DNA of 64,000 bases from Flavobacterium sp. (GCA_027484725.1 JAIXSK010000018.1:78575-142574), one strand, 5' to 3'; counted from the first letter of the stretch, positions 1 to 9,169 are shown. Numbers and translations: made by a program. Notes: generated from the sequence alone by a model not told the origin.

Positions 1-100
1 TATGTTTTATTTTCCGGCAGTTGAAAAAGGAACTTATATTGTGCGATTTACCGATGAAAAAAACTCTGTTTTTAGTCAAAAATTACTCATCACTGAATAA
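1..100 (+). CDS. 3' end of a type IX secretion substrate (type A sorting domain), partial
   Basis: An open frame runs in from before the window and stops with TAA at 98-100. The 32 visible residues contain GTYIVRF, then a short linker and SQKLLITE at the end. This is the usual finish of a type A C-terminal sorting domain: the G-x-Y-x-V strand followed by a lysine and a short hydrophobic tail. Such domains direct proteins through the type IX secretion system to the cell surface. The body of the protein, and so its function, lies outside the window. A strong hairpin terminator follows 16 bases downstream. Confidence 0.75.
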   Translation, partial: MFYFPAVEKGTYIVRFTDEKNSVFSQKLLITE

Positions 101-115
101 ACCCAACCAAGGCAA

Positions 116-152
116 ACAAAAAAACCTCAAGCTTTTACTTGAGGTTTTTTTC
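116..152 (+). terminator. Rho-independent terminator, probably bidirectional
   Basis: CCTCAAG (125-131) pairs with CTTGAGG (138-144) around a six-base loop. It is flanked by an A run on the left and a T run on the right, so it can end the surface-protein transcript on the plus strand and the tRNA-Gly transcript on the minus strand. Confidence 0.85.
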
Positions 153-154
153 TG

Positions 155-227
<73 letters not shown>

Positions 228-366
228 ATTTTGTTTTTGGTGGCGCAAATATATACAATAAGTTTAGTTTCGCGCAAATTTTTTGATAAAAAATATTGAT
301 TTATTTTTAAGAGCCTGTTTTAAGTAAAGCAAAGCATTTATATAGAAATTGTTAGCTCCTGAACAT

Positions 367-1071
367 TTACAAAAATAATTTGTCAGCAGAATATGTTCTT
401 GACGAATGATAAATAAACAAGCACGACTTATCTTTGATCAAATCAATAATTTCAGCAGACAATTCTACCGGAACCGCCGGACAACCTTGACTTCTGCCCA
501 AACGCTTGTTGGCTTTGATAAAAGTCTCAGAAACATAATCGGCCGCATGCATCACAATTCCTCTGCGACGCGCGTTGTCATTAACGCCTTTTTCTTGACC
601 GTCTAATTTAAGCGACAGACCATGTTTGCCGTTATACGTTTCGCCAGTAATGTAAAACCCCAAACTGCTTTTATTAGATGATTCGGCATTTGAGAATGAT
701 TCGGCATATTCTTCACCCGTATTTTTACCATGCGCCACATAAGTATTCATGATGACTTCATAGGTATTCATATTGATGATCCACAAACGCTTAGCATTGG
801 ATGACAAACTAAAATCAACCAATGTCAAAATATCTTTACTCAAAGCGCCTTTTTGTTTGAGCGCTTCAAAACCTTTGAAAGCTTCGGTAAACGATTTAAA
901 ATCTGGTAAAGAAAATTGAGTAGAATGCAAAGAACGATACACTTCTACAAAACGACTTTCTGTTTTAGAAGCAATCGGCCAAGCAGCAGTAGGTTTAGAA
1001 ATCGCTGTATTGGCTGATGTAAACGACATCAAAGATAGCAGCGCAACAAGAGAAAAAACTTTATAATTCAT
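367..1071 (-). CDS. Murein L,D-transpeptidase catalytic domain protein (YkuD_2 type)
   Basis: 234 residues with an N-terminal signal peptide (VFSLVALLSLMSFTSA). The C-terminal half carries the L,D-transpeptidase signature: a histidine in IVMHAADY near residue 175, then GRSQGCPAVP with the presumed catalytic Cys197. These enzymes make 3-3 crosslinks in peptidoglycan or attach partners to it in the periplasm; this branch (PF13645-like) is poorly characterised, so the exact reaction is inferred. The gene stands alone, is divergent from the DUF5916 gene and has a good promoter at 1108-1138. Confidence 0.85.
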   Translation of the reverse strand: MNYKVFSLVALLSLMSFTSANTAISKPTAAWPIASKTESRFVEVYRSLHSTQFSLPDFKSFTEAFKGFEALKQKGALSKDILTLVDFSLSSNAKRLWIINMNTYEVIMNTYVAHGKNTGEEYAESFSNAESSNKSSLGFYITGETYNGKHGLSLKLDGQEKGVNDNARRRGIVMHAADYVSETFIKANKRLGRSQGCPAVPVELSAEIIDLIKDKSCLFIYHSSRTYSADKLFL

Positions 1072-1107
1072 TGATTCCGATTAAGTTTCACAATAGATTC
1101 GGGTGAG

Positions 1108-1138
1108 CAAACCTACAAAAACGAAACGACTATGCAAA
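1108..1138 (-). promoter_or_regulatory. Bacteroidota-type promoter for the L,D-transpeptidase gene
   Basis: On the minus strand TTTG (1138-1135) is followed after 19 bases by TAGGTTTG (1115-1108). This matches the TTTG / TAnnTTTG consensus and lies about 37 bases upstream of the start codon. Confidence 0.7.
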
Positions 1139-1267
1139 TTTTTTAACGAAAAAAGTGCGATGAAATGTGTTAAAAAATCGATGAAATGCACTTTTTATCC
1201 AAAATCCAACCCATTTGAGGTAGAATGTCGACATCCAACGCCCAAAATTCATTTTTATTATCAAAGG

Positions 1268-1297
1268 TTGAAACTTTCATTATAATCGCTATTTTTG
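1268..1297 (+). promoter_or_regulatory. Bacteroidota-type promoter for the DUF5916 gene
   Basis: TTG at 1268-1270, then 19 bases, then TATTTTTG at 1290-1297. The ATG follows 22 bases downstream. Confidence 0.65.
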
Positions 1298-1319
1298 TTC
1301 ATAGTAACCCCATCTGTAC

Positions 1320-3713
1320 ATGCGTCTATTTTCTTTTTTTATCTTGTTTTTTACCTGTTTGATTTTTCAGATTTCATTCGGACAAAAGAAAACTTTGCAT
1401 GCATTAGCTTCAGGTGAAATAACCGTTGACGGTAAATTTGACGAACCTATTTGGGAGTTTGCTCCGGTTGCCACCAACTTTGTCATGTTTTCACCTGACA
1501 ACGGAAAACCCGAAAATCCCGCCCGAAAATCAGAGGTTCAAGTGGCTTATAATGACGATGCTGTATTCATTGCAGCCAAACTGTATGACGATGAGCCGGG
1601 CAAAATCCTTCATGAAATTACAGCTCGAGACAACTTCGGAACGGCTGAACATTTTGGCGTTTTTATCAACGGGCTCAACGACAGCCAGCACGATTTTAGG
1701 TTTTTTGTCAGTGCAGCCGGTGTTCAAATGGATTGTTTGTTTACCAACCAAGACGGCGAAGATTTTACTTGGGACGCTATTTGGGCCAGTAAAGCGGTAT
1801 TGACAGATTATGGTTGGGCAGTTGAAATGAAAATTCCCTATGCCGCTTTGCGCTTTACCAAAAATGAAAAACAAACTTGGGGCATCAATTTTTATCGCGA
1901 AGTTCGCCGTTTTAGACAATTGTATACTTGGAACTTCATCGATGCCAAAATTGACAATGAAAGCGCTCAATCCGGCATTTTAGAAGGCATTGACAACATC
2001 AAAACACCTACGCGTTTGTTCTTGATTCCGTATACTTCTTATTATGTAAACACCAATGCCCAACAAAAAGTAGCCGGTGATTTGCGGGGCGGATTAGACA
2101 TTAAATACGGCATCAGCAACGCTTTTACACTTGATGCGATTTTGGTACCCGATTTTGGTCAAACCAAATTTGACAATGTCGAGTTGTATTTGGGTCCGTT
2201 TGAACAACAATTCACAGAAAATCGACCTTTTTTTACCGAAGGTACTGATTTGTTCAGCAAAGGCAATTTGGTCTACACACGGCGCATTGGCCAAACACCT
2301 TATATTCCCACCGCAAGCAATGAAGTGATACAAGATAAACCCACTTCTATCAAACTTATCAATGCACTCAAAGTATCAGGCAGAACCAAAGAAGGACTGG
2401 GTATTGGCGTACTCAATGCCGTTACCGAAAACACCAGCGTTACGCTCCGCGACACCTTAAATGGAATGCGCCGAAACATCACCGTTGCTCCGGCCACCAA
2501 TTACAATATATTGGTGCTTGACCAGCGTTTTCGAAAGAATTCATCGGTTTCATTGGTCAACACCAACGTCACGCGCAACGGCAGTTACCGCGATGCCAAT
2601 GTTTCGGCTTTGGTTTTTGATTTAAACACCAAAGAAAACACCTATAAACTCAACGGAGATTTTAAATACAGCTATCTAAGTGCTTTTGGAGATAAGGCCA
2701 CCGGAATCAATACTTCAATGAGTTTGTCGGAAACCAGCGGAAAATTCAGGTATTATGTAGGCGGGCAATATGTTTCAAAAGACTATGACAACAATGATTT
2801 GGGGCTTACATTTCAAACACATTACCACTCAGTAAACGGCGGTGCGAGTTACAGAATTCTCAATCCAACCCAAAAATTCAATTCATTATCTATCTTTCTG
2901 GATGCCTATTCAGAATTTGAAAACTATACGGGCAGATTACAAACCGGCCGCGTAAACTTAAGTTTTAACTCTACCGACAAAAAGAATGATTATTACGGCT
3001 GGGGACTCAGACTTCGACCACTCGAAACGTATGATTTCTACGAATCAAACACTTATGACTATCAATATTTTACGATTCCCAAAAACATGGATATTTGGGT
3101 TTATCTTTCAACTAACTACAACCGAAAATTTGCCCTAGACTTCAACCCGAGCGTTACTTTTTTTGACGAAAAAAACCGCATCACTTATGGTTTTACACTC
3201 AGTCCGCGCTACCGAGTCAACAATCATTTTACGATGATTTACACCTTTGACTTTACCCATCAAGAAAACAATACCGGCAATGCCGATTTTGATGATCCAA
3301 ACACCATTTTTGCCCGCCGTTACCGCCGAAATTACACTAATAGTTTGCAGTGCAAATACGCCCTCAACAACAAAATGACCCTCAACTTATCAGCGCGTCA
3401 TTATTGGGCACAGGTCAACAACCAAGCATATTTAACGCTGCAACCCAATGGCTCATTGACCCCGAATCCGGCATATACCTTCAACAAAGATCAAAACCTC
3501 AACCTTTGGAACGCTGATTTATCTTATTCGTGGTGGTTTGCTCCGGGCAGTCAACTCACGCTTTTGTACCGAAACAATGCCACTGGTTTCAATCGGCTGC
3601 TTGAGAACAGTTTTGGACGTAACTTGTCGCAATCTGTCAACCACGAAGCGCTCAACCACATTTTTTCCATCAGCCTTCGCTACTTTATTGATTACAACCA
3701 ACTCAGACGCTGA
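1320..3713 (+). CDS. DUF5916 outer-membrane protein with a CBM9-like N-terminal domain
   Basis: 797 residues. A signal peptide (residues 1-21, ending ISFGQ) is followed by a carbohydrate-binding family 9-like beta-sandwich at about 30-220 (ITVDGKFDEPIWEFAP, then GINFYREVRR). The remainder is rich in alternating aromatic and polar residues and ends SISLRYFIDYNQ, as expected of an outer-membrane beta-barrel. This is the usual DUF5916 architecture of Bacteroidota. The function is not established; substrate binding at the surface is a guess from the CBM9 fold. Its own promoter precedes it, and the gpmI leader begins right after its stop. Confidence 0.8.
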   Translation: MRLFSFFILFFTCLIFQISFGQKKTLHALASGEITVDGKFDEPIWEFAPVATNFVMFSPDNGKPENPARKSEVQVAYNDDAVFIAAKLYDDEPGKILHEITARDNFGTAEHFGVFINGLNDSQHDFRFFVSAAGVQMDCLFTNQDGEDFTWDAIWASKAVLTDYGWAVEMKIPYAALRFTKNEKQTWGINFYREVRRFRQLYTWNFIDAKIDNESAQSGILEGIDNIKTPTRLFLIPYTSYYVNTNAQQKVAGDLRGGLDIKYGISNAFTLDAILVPDFGQTKFDNVELYLGPFEQQFTENRPFFTEGTDLFSKGNLVYTRRIGQTPYIPTASNEVIQDKPTSIKLINALKVSGRTKEGLGIGVLNAVTENTSVTLRDTLNGMRRNITVAPATNYNILVLDQRFRKNSSVSLVNTNVTRNGSYRDANVSALVFDLNTKENTYKLNGDFKYSYLSAFGDKATGINTSMSLSETSGKFRYYVGGQYVSKDYDNNDLGLTFQTHYHSVNGGASYRILNPTQKFNSLSIFLDAYSEFENYTGRLQTGRVNLSFNSTDKKNDYYGWGLRLRPLETYDFYESNTYDYQYFTIPKNMDIWVYLSTNYNRKFALDFNPSVTFFDEKNRITYGFTLSPRYRVNNHFTMIYTFDFTHQENNTGNADFDDPNTIFARRYRRNYTNSLQCKYALNNKMTLNLSARHYWAQVNNQAYLTLQPNGSLTPNPAYTFNKDQNLNLWNADLSYSWWFAPGSQLTLLYRNNATGFNRLLENSFGRNLSQSVNHEALNHIFSISLRYFIDYNQLRR

Positions 3714-3722
3714 TTTTATTTT

Positions 3723-3730
3723 TACTTTTG
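3723..3730 (+). promoter_or_regulatory. Possible -7 box upstream of gpmI
   Basis: TACTTTTG fits TAnnTTTG and lies just after the DUF5916 stop. No TTG is seen at the right distance upstream, and the box touches the edge of a dispersed repeat, so it could be coincidental. Confidence 0.35.
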
Positions 3731-3806
3731 CAGCTATTCCTGCTGTTGGCTTTATCTTGGTCGGCGAACCCCGCCAACCAAGGATATCGCCGCCATCAGG
3801 GCTGTA
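3731..3806 (-). repeat. Dispersed GC-rich hairpin element, copy 1, in the gpmI leader
   Basis: Read on the minus strand it starts ACAGCCCTGATGGCGGCGAT, passes through ATCCTTGG, a hairpin (CGGCGAACCCCGCCAACC on the plus strand) and AAGATAAAG, and ends AACAGCAGGAATAGCTGC. This is a diverged version of the elements at 10578, 15444 and 28181. It shares the 11-base word GGCGGGGTTCG with the copy at 28181. It fills nearly all of the space between the DUF5916 stop and the gpmI start, so it may lie in the gpmI leader transcript. Confidence 0.7.
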
Positions 3807-3818
3807 ATCCGCAACTCC

Positions 3819-5336
3819 ATGAATAAAAAAGTTATTTTAATGATCCTCGATGGTTGGGGAAAATCGCCCGACCCCAAAGTCTCAGCTATTGATCAAGCAC
3901 AGGTTCCGTTCATCAACAGCCTGTATCAAAAATATCCCAGCGCGCAACTGCGCACCGATGGTCTCAACGTAGGTCTGCCCGAAGGACAAATGGGCAACTC
4001 TGAAGTAGGCCACATGAACCTGGGCGCCGGACGCATTGTTTATCAAGATTTGGCCAAAATCAACTTGGCCGTTCAAAACAAAACCCTGAGCCAAGAACAA
4101 GCGCTCATCAATGCATTTGAATACGCCAAAACGCAAGGCAAAAAAGTGCATTTTTTAGGTTTGGTATCCAATGGCGGAGTGCATTCACATATGACGCATT
4201 TGTACGGCTTGCTTGATGCCGCTTCAGAATATGGCCTGGACCAAGTATTCATTCACGCTTTTACCGATGGCCGTGATGTTGACCCAAAATCAGCCGAAAA
4301 AGATTTGGCCGAACTGGAAGCGTATACCCAAAAATCGCACGCTCAAATTGCTTCGGTTATTGGTCGTTATTACGCCATGGATCGCGACAAACGCTGGGAA
4401 CGCGTGAAGCTTGCCTATGATTTAGTCGTGAATGCGCAAGGCGAAAAAACCCAAAACCTCATCAGCAGCATGCAACAAAGTTATGCAGCTGGTGTTACCG
4501 ATGAATTCATCAAACCTTTGGTTCTAACCAATACTTCCGGACAACCAAGAGCGGTCATTGAAGAAAACGATGTGGTGATTTTCTTTAACTTCCGTACCGA
4601 CAGAGGGCGCGAGCTTACCGAAGTTTTATCGCAAACCGACATGCACGAACTCAACATGCACAAGCTCCATTTGTATTATGTCACCATGACCAATTATGAT
4701 GAAACCTATCAGAATGTGCATGTGATTTACGACAAAGACAACATCACCGAAACCTTGGGCGAAGTCATAGAAAAAGCAGGCAAAAAACAAATCCGCATTG
4801 CTGAAACCGAAAAATATCCGCATGTGACGTTTTTCTTTTCGGGCGGCAGAGAATTGCCTTTTGAAGGCGAAACCCGCATTCTGAAAAATTCACCCAAAGT
4901 AGCCACCTATGATTTAAAACCTGAAATGAGCGCTTATGAACTGGCCGATGCTTTGGTGCCCGAACTCCAAAAAAGAGAAGCCGATTTTGTGTGCTTAAAC
5001 TTTGCCAATGGCGATATGGTCGGACACACCGGTGTGATGCAAGCTGCCATCAAAGCCTGTGAGGCAGTAGATGCTTGTGTACAAAAAGTCATTACCGCAG
5101 CGCTTGAAAACGGTTATACTACAATAGTCATTGCCGACCACGGCAACTGCGAAACCATGATCAATCCTGACGGAAGCCCCAACACGGCACACACCACCAA
5201 TCCGGTGCCGATTATTGTGGTTGACCCTGAAATCAAAGCCGTAAGAGATGGAATTCTGGGCGATATTGCACCCACTATTTTGCATTTAATGGGTATTGAA
5301 AAACCCAAAGTCATGACCCAATCGTCCTTGGTTTAA
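3819..5336 (+). CDS. gpmI: 2,3-bisphosphoglycerate-independent phosphoglycerate mutase
   Basis: 505 residues, the normal length for the cofactor-independent, metal-dependent enzyme of the alkaline-phosphatase superfamily. It interconverts 3- and 2-phosphoglycerate in glycolysis and gluconeogenesis. N-terminal DGWG holds a metal-binding aspartate, NSEVGH holds the phosphorylated Ser61, and ADHGNCE (D440, H441) belongs to the second metal site; the insert with HAFTDGRD is also typical. The start has no clear ribosome-binding site. The gene is monocistronic: a terminator follows at 5361-5390, and a dispersed repeat occupies the upstream gap. Confidence 0.97.
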   Translation: MNKKVILMILDGWGKSPDPKVSAIDQAQVPFINSLYQKYPSAQLRTDGLNVGLPEGQMGNSEVGHMNLGAGRIVYQDLAKINLAVQNKTLSQEQALINAFEYAKTQGKKVHFLGLVSNGGVHSHMTHLYGLLDAASEYGLDQVFIHAFTDGRDVDPKSAEKDLAELEAYTQKSHAQIASVIGRYYAMDRDKRWERVKLAYDLVVNAQGEKTQNLISSMQQSYAAGVTDEFIKPLVLTNTSGQPRAVIEENDVVIFFNFRTDRGRELTEVLSQTDMHELNMHKLHLYYVTMTNYDETYQNVHVIYDKDNITETLGEVIEKAGKKQIRIAETEKYPHVTFFFSGGRELPFEGETRILKNSPKVATYDLKPEMSAYELADALVPELQKREADFVCLNFANGDMVGHTGVMQAAIKACEAVDACVQKVITAALENGYTTIVIADHGNCETMINPDGSPNTAHTTNPVPIIVVDPEIKAVRDGILGDIAPTILHLMGIEKPKVMTQSSLV

Positions 5337-5360
5337 AACATACATTCCCCAAAAAAATAG

Positions 5361-5390
5361 AGAGGCACATATTTATGGCCTCTTTTTTTT
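5361..5390 (+). terminator. Rho-independent terminator after gpmI
   Basis: AGAGGC (5361-5366) pairs with GCCTCT (5377-5382) across an 11-base loop, followed by a run of eight T. Confidence 0.8.
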
Positions 5391-5431
5391 ATAATTAAAA
5401 GTTAAATTTTCATATTTAAAAGTATTACTAT

Positions 5432-5439
5432 TAACTTTG
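5432..5439 (+). promoter_or_regulatory. -7 box of the exporter operon
   Basis: TAACTTTG matches TAnnTTTG exactly and lies 26 bases before the TetR start, in an AT-rich gap after the gpmI terminator. The upstream half is weak: no TTG is seen, only T-rich sequence near 5407-5416. Confidence 0.6.
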
Positions 5440-5465
5440 CGGTACATTATTTCAAAATAATAAAA

Positions 5466-6134
5466 ATGGAATATTTGCCACAAGTGGTCATATCGGTTCA
5501 TCCTAAACTCTATGTTAAGAATCCCGAAACCTCTGAACTCGGAAGAAAAATCATTCAACAAAGTATTTTACTGATTGACGAAATTGGTTTTGAAGCCTTT
5601 ACATTTAAAAAACTCGGAGAACGCATCGGTTCTAATGAAAGTTCATTGTATCGGTACTTTGAAAACAAGCACAAACTATTGCTTTACCTTACCTCTTGGT
5701 ATTGGGGCTGGATGGAATACAGATTGGTATTTGAAACCAACAATATTTCAGATGTACAAAAAAAGCTACTCAAAGCCATTGAAATTGTTGCTGAAAAAAC
5801 AACTGATGACGCAGCTACAGAGCACATCAATGAAGCGGTTCTGAACAACATCATCATCATAGAATTCACCAAAACACTCTTAACCAAAGAAGTTGACCAT
5901 GAAAACCAAGAAGGTTTTTTCATGGTTTATAAAAAAGTGGTCAACCGATTGGTGCAAATGATTTCAGAGGTCAAACCTGATTATCCGTTTGCCAAAAGTC
6001 TGGCCTCGTCCATTATTGAAGGCTCATTACACCAACATTTTCTCAAAGAACATCTCAAAACGATTACAGACTGTAACGAACAGCAATCGCCGGCAGATTT
6101 CTACAAAAACTTAGTCGAACACATTCTCAGATAA
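5466..6134 (+). CDS. TetR/AcrR family transcriptional regulator
   Basis: 222 residues. The helix-turn-helix lies at about 25-70: a helix containing GRKIIQQSILLIDEIGFEAF, then FKKLGERIGSNESSLYRYF with the family's conserved S-x-x-Y-R-Y-F end of the recognition helix. The C-terminal part should be the ligand-binding and dimer domain, here poorly conserved. It is the first gene of a four-gene operon, and only two bases separate its stop from the ABC transporter start. By analogy with other TetR-led exporter operons it probably represses this operon and responds to a transported compound; that is inference. Confidence 0.88.
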   Translation: MEYLPQVVISVHPKLYVKNPETSELGRKIIQQSILLIDEIGFEAFTFKKLGERIGSNESSLYRYFENKHKLLLYLTSWYWGWMEYRLVFETNNISDVQKKLLKAIEIVAEKTTDDAATEHINEAVLNNIIIIEFTKTLLTKEVDHENQEGFFMVYKKVVNRLVQMISEVKPDYPFAKSLASSIIEGSLHQHFLKEHLKTITDCNEQQSPADFYKNLVEHILR

Positions 6135-6136
6135 CC

Positions 6137-7801
6137 ATGAAATACACTCCTTTTCAACGTTTAACACATTTACTCAAGCTCGATAAAAAAGACATTGTTC
6201 AAATTGTCTTTTACGCCATTTTTGCCGGGCTTATTAGTTTGTCGCTTCCGCTGGGTATTCAGGCCATCATCAACCTGATTCAATCCGGCCGTGTAAGTGC
6301 CTCATGGATATTACTCGTACTCATTGTCGTAGTCGGTGTTGGTTTGGGCGGTATTTTATCCATCATGCAATTGCGCATTACCGAGAATTTACAACAAAAA
6401 ATATTTGTACGATCATCGTTTGAATTCAGTTATCGATTGCCCAAAATCAAGTTTGAAGCGCTTTATAATCAATATCCGCCTGAATTGGCCAATCGGTTTT
6501 TTGATACTTTGACCATTCAAAAAGGAACTTCTAAACTTTTGATTGACTTCTCTTCTGCCCTACTTCAGATTGCTTTTGGCATTGTTTTGCTTTCATTGTA
6601 TCACCCGTTTTTTATTGTTTTTGGTTTATTCTTGTTGGTCCTTTTGTACTCTATTTTTAAATTTTCTTATCAATCCGGACTCAGTACAAGTTTAAAAGAA
6701 TCTAAATTCAAATATAAAGTTGTGAGCTGGCTGCAAGAAATAGCGCGCAACAACATGAGTTTCAGGCGCCGAGACAACTTTGAATTTGCTCTGGAAAAAA
6801 ACAATCTTTTGGTAGAAGAATATTTAGGCTATCGCGAAAAACACTTTAAAATCATCCAGCGTCAATACATTCAGCTCATTGGTTTTAAAGTGCTCATAAC
6901 AGCATGTTTGCTGCTCATTGGCGGTTATTTGGTCATTAGCCAAGAAATGAACATTGGGCAATTTGTCGCGGCTGAAATCATTATTTTATTGGTGATTAAT
7001 TCGGTTGAAAAAGTCATTCTGGGGCTTGAAACTTTTTACGACGTATTGACATCGGTTGAGAAAATCGGACAGATTGTAGATTTAGAAACCGAGCAAGGCG
7101 AATTCAAACCTGCCGATTATTGCTACACGAACATCATGCTTGAAACTGACCATTTGAGCTACAAATTTCCGGGGAGCACTGATTATGTTTTATCTGAAAT
7201 TGATTTAAAAATCAATCCGGGTGAAAAAATTTACTTAGACGGAACCAACGGCTCCGGAAAATCAACCTTGATTCGCATTTTGTCAGGATTAATGCAACCC
7301 ACTTCAGGTTCCTTTTCAATCAATGACGACACCTATCGAAAAGTAGACATCAATCAGTATCGCCTGCACATCGGAACGGTTTTAACGCATGAAATGCCTT
7401 TTGAAGGCTCCATCATAGAAAACATCACCTTCAACAATCCGCACATCAGCCATGAGCAAATCAAATGGGCGATTGATCAGGTTGATTTGGGCAAATTCAT
7501 CAAATCGCTTCCCGACGGATTAGACACTTATATTCATCCTGAAGGCAGACAACTTTCATCGTCCAATGCACAAAAAATTCTGTTGGCGCGCAGCATTGTC
7601 AACCACCCGAAAATATTGTTTTATGAAGATCCGGTCGATAAAATGGACGATGCTTCGGCAGAAAAGATTATTGACTTTTTAACCAAGCCCGAAAATCCTT
7701 GGACTCTTTTGGTTACATCAAAAAACCAATATTGGAAACAAAAATGCCAACGCGTCATCAACTTATCTGACGGTAAAATTACACAAGACATTTTAAAATA
7801 A
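6137..7801 (+). CDS. ABC exporter (membrane plus ATPase domains) with degenerate nucleotide-binding motifs
   Basis: 554 residues in the half-transporter layout: a membrane domain at about 1-320 with roughly six helices (the first within IVFYAIFAGLISLSLPLGIQ), then an ATPase domain at about 335-554. Walker A is intact (GTNGSGKST, residues 369-377). The other motifs are altered. The Q-loop region reads VLTHEMPFEGS, the signature LSGGQ is LSSSN (473-477), the Walker B end reads ILFYEDP (E497-D498, order swapped from DE), and the H-loop position has Ser528 in LLVTSKNQYW. There is no N-terminal peptidase domain. It lies five bases upstream of the HlyD gene, so it should power a three-part exporter. 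Whether it hydrolyses ATP normally is uncertain. Confidence 0.9.
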   Translation: MKYTPFQRLTHLLKLDKKDIVQIVFYAIFAGLISLSLPLGIQAIINLIQSGRVSASWILLVLIVVVGVGLGGILSIMQLRITENLQQKIFVRSSFEFSYRLPKIKFEALYNQYPPELANRFFDTLTIQKGTSKLLIDFSSALLQIAFGIVLLSLYHPFFIVFGLFLLVLLYSIFKFSYQSGLSTSLKESKFKYKVVSWLQEIARNNMSFRRRDNFEFALEKNNLLVEEYLGYREKHFKIIQRQYIQLIGFKVLITACLLLIGGYLVISQEMNIGQFVAAEIIILLVINSVEKVILGLETFYDVLTSVEKIGQIVDLETEQGEFKPADYCYTNIMLETDHLSYKFPGSTDYVLSEIDLKINPGEKIYLDGTNGSGKSTLIRILSGLMQPTSGSFSINDDTYRKVDINQYRLHIGTVLTHEMPFEGSIIENITFNNPHISHEQIKWAIDQVDLGKFIKSLPDGLDTYIHPEGRQLSSSNAQKILLARSIVNHPKILFYEDPVDKMDDASAEKIIDFLTKPENPWTLLVTSKNQYWKQKCQRVINLSDGKITQDILK

Positions 7802-7806
7802 ATACC

Positions 7807-9156
7807 ATGCTTAACTTATCCAAAACCAATCCGATTACTGAGAACATTGATCAGTTCAGCACGGTCAAAAACCTAAGCAATAGACCGCATTACAAAATTC
7901 TCAACCGCATCATCTTATGGGTTTCGGCACTGGGATTCGTGATTTTGTTCTTGCCCTGGACACAAAATATTTCGGGTTCAGGCTCAGTCACCACGCTCAA
8001 GCCCGATCAACGACCACAAACGGTGCACAACGCCATTGCCGGACGTATTGAAAAATGGTATGTTCAAGAAGGCGATTACGTCAAAAAAGGCGACACGATT
8101 TTGTTCATCAGTGAGATCAAAGAAGATTATTTTGACCCGAATTTGGTAGGCAACACCAAAAGCCAACTCGAAGCCAAATCAAATGCTGCGGTTTCCTACG
8201 GCGGAAAAGTAAAAACGCTTGATGTGCAAATTGCCGCTATTGAAACCGAACGCCGTCTCAAAGAACAACAGGCGCAAAACAAAATCCGTCAAAGTTGGCT
8301 CAAAGTCAAAAGCGACAGCATGGATTTAGAAGCCGTTAAAACGCAACTCAAAATTGCCAATACGCAGTTTAATCGTTCGGTAACGCTCAACAAAGAAGGT
8401 TTAAAACCACTGACCGATGTTGAAGAAAAACGGCTTAAATTACAAGAAGTCGAAGCCAAAATAATCACCCAAGAAAACAAACTTTTGGCCAGTAAAAATG
8501 AGCTCATCAATGCCCGTGTTGAAGTGAACCGCATTGGTGCCGAGTACAACGAAAAAGCTTCAAAAGCGCGCAGCGATCAGTATACGGCACTGAGCAGCCA
8601 ATTCGATACAGAAGCGCAAGTCAACAAACTCAAAAATCAATACACCAATTACAAAATCAGAAACGGTTTGTATTATATTACTGCCCCGCAAAACGGCTAT
8701 GTGAACCGTGCCCTGAAGTCAGGTCTGGGCGAGACCATCAAAGAAGGAACCGAATTGGTAAGCATTACACCGGCAAAGTACGATATTGCCGTAGAAACCT
8801 TTGTGAGCCCTACCGATATTCCGCTGATTCACAGAGGCGAAAAAGTACGCGTATGGTTTGATGGTTGGCCCACCATTGTATTTTCGGGTTGGCCCAATAT
8901 GTCTTATGGAACCTTTGGCGGACAGATTGTGGCGGTAGATAAATTCATCAGCCCCAACGGAAAATTTAGAATTCTGATTGCCCCGGACAAAGCTGATCAA
9001 CCTTGGCCCAAACAAATCAGTATTGGCTCAGGCGTGCAGATGTTGGCTTTGCTAGACAATGTTCCGGTGTGGTTTGAAATCTGGCGAACACTCAATGGTT
9101 TCCCGCCGAATTATTATCAGCCCAAAGGAGCTTCAAAAACAGATGCCAAAAAATAA
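7807..9156 (+). CDS. HlyD-family periplasmic adaptor (membrane fusion protein)
   Basis: 449 residues. One N-terminal membrane helix at about 36-54 (LWVSALGFVILFLPW) is followed by a lipoyl-like half-motif (GRIEKWYVQEGDYVKKGD), a long helical hairpin at about 115-285 rich in Lys, Glu and Gln, the second lipoyl half (YITAPQNGYVNRAL) and a beta-barrel domain. This is the layout of adaptors that link an inner-membrane ABC exporter to a TolC-type duct. The gene sits between the ABC gene (5-base gap) and the TolC gene (13-base gap). Confidence 0.93.
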   Translation: MLNLSKTNPITENIDQFSTVKNLSNRPHYKILNRIILWVSALGFVILFLPWTQNISGSGSVTTLKPDQRPQTVHNAIAGRIEKWYVQEGDYVKKGDTILFISEIKEDYFDPNLVGNTKSQLEAKSNAAVSYGGKVKTLDVQIAAIETERRLKEQQAQNKIRQSWLKVKSDSMDLEAVKTQLKIANTQFNRSVTLNKEGLKPLTDVEEKRLKLQEVEAKIITQENKLLASKNELINARVEVNRIGAEYNEKASKARSDQYTALSSQFDTEAQVNKLKNQYTNYKIRNGLYYITAPQNGYVNRALKSGLGETIKEGTELVSITPAKYDIAVETFVSPTDIPLIHRGEKVRVWFDGWPTIVFSGWPNMSYGTFGGQIVAVDKFISPNGKFRILIAPDKADQPWPKQISIGSGVQMLALLDNVPVWFEIWRTLNGFPPNYYQPKGASKTDAKK

Positions 9157-9169
9157 ATCGCTCTAAAAC

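Noticed and set aside
1103..1285. 60-codon open frame on the plus strand between the L,D-transpeptidase and DUF5916 genes
   Set aside because: It covers the minus-strand promoter region, has no signal or hydrophobic pattern, and no start context; it looks like chance.
3731..3806. Structured gpmI leader considered as a riboswitch
   Set aside because: The same blocks recur at four other loci with unrelated genes, so a repeat element explains it better.
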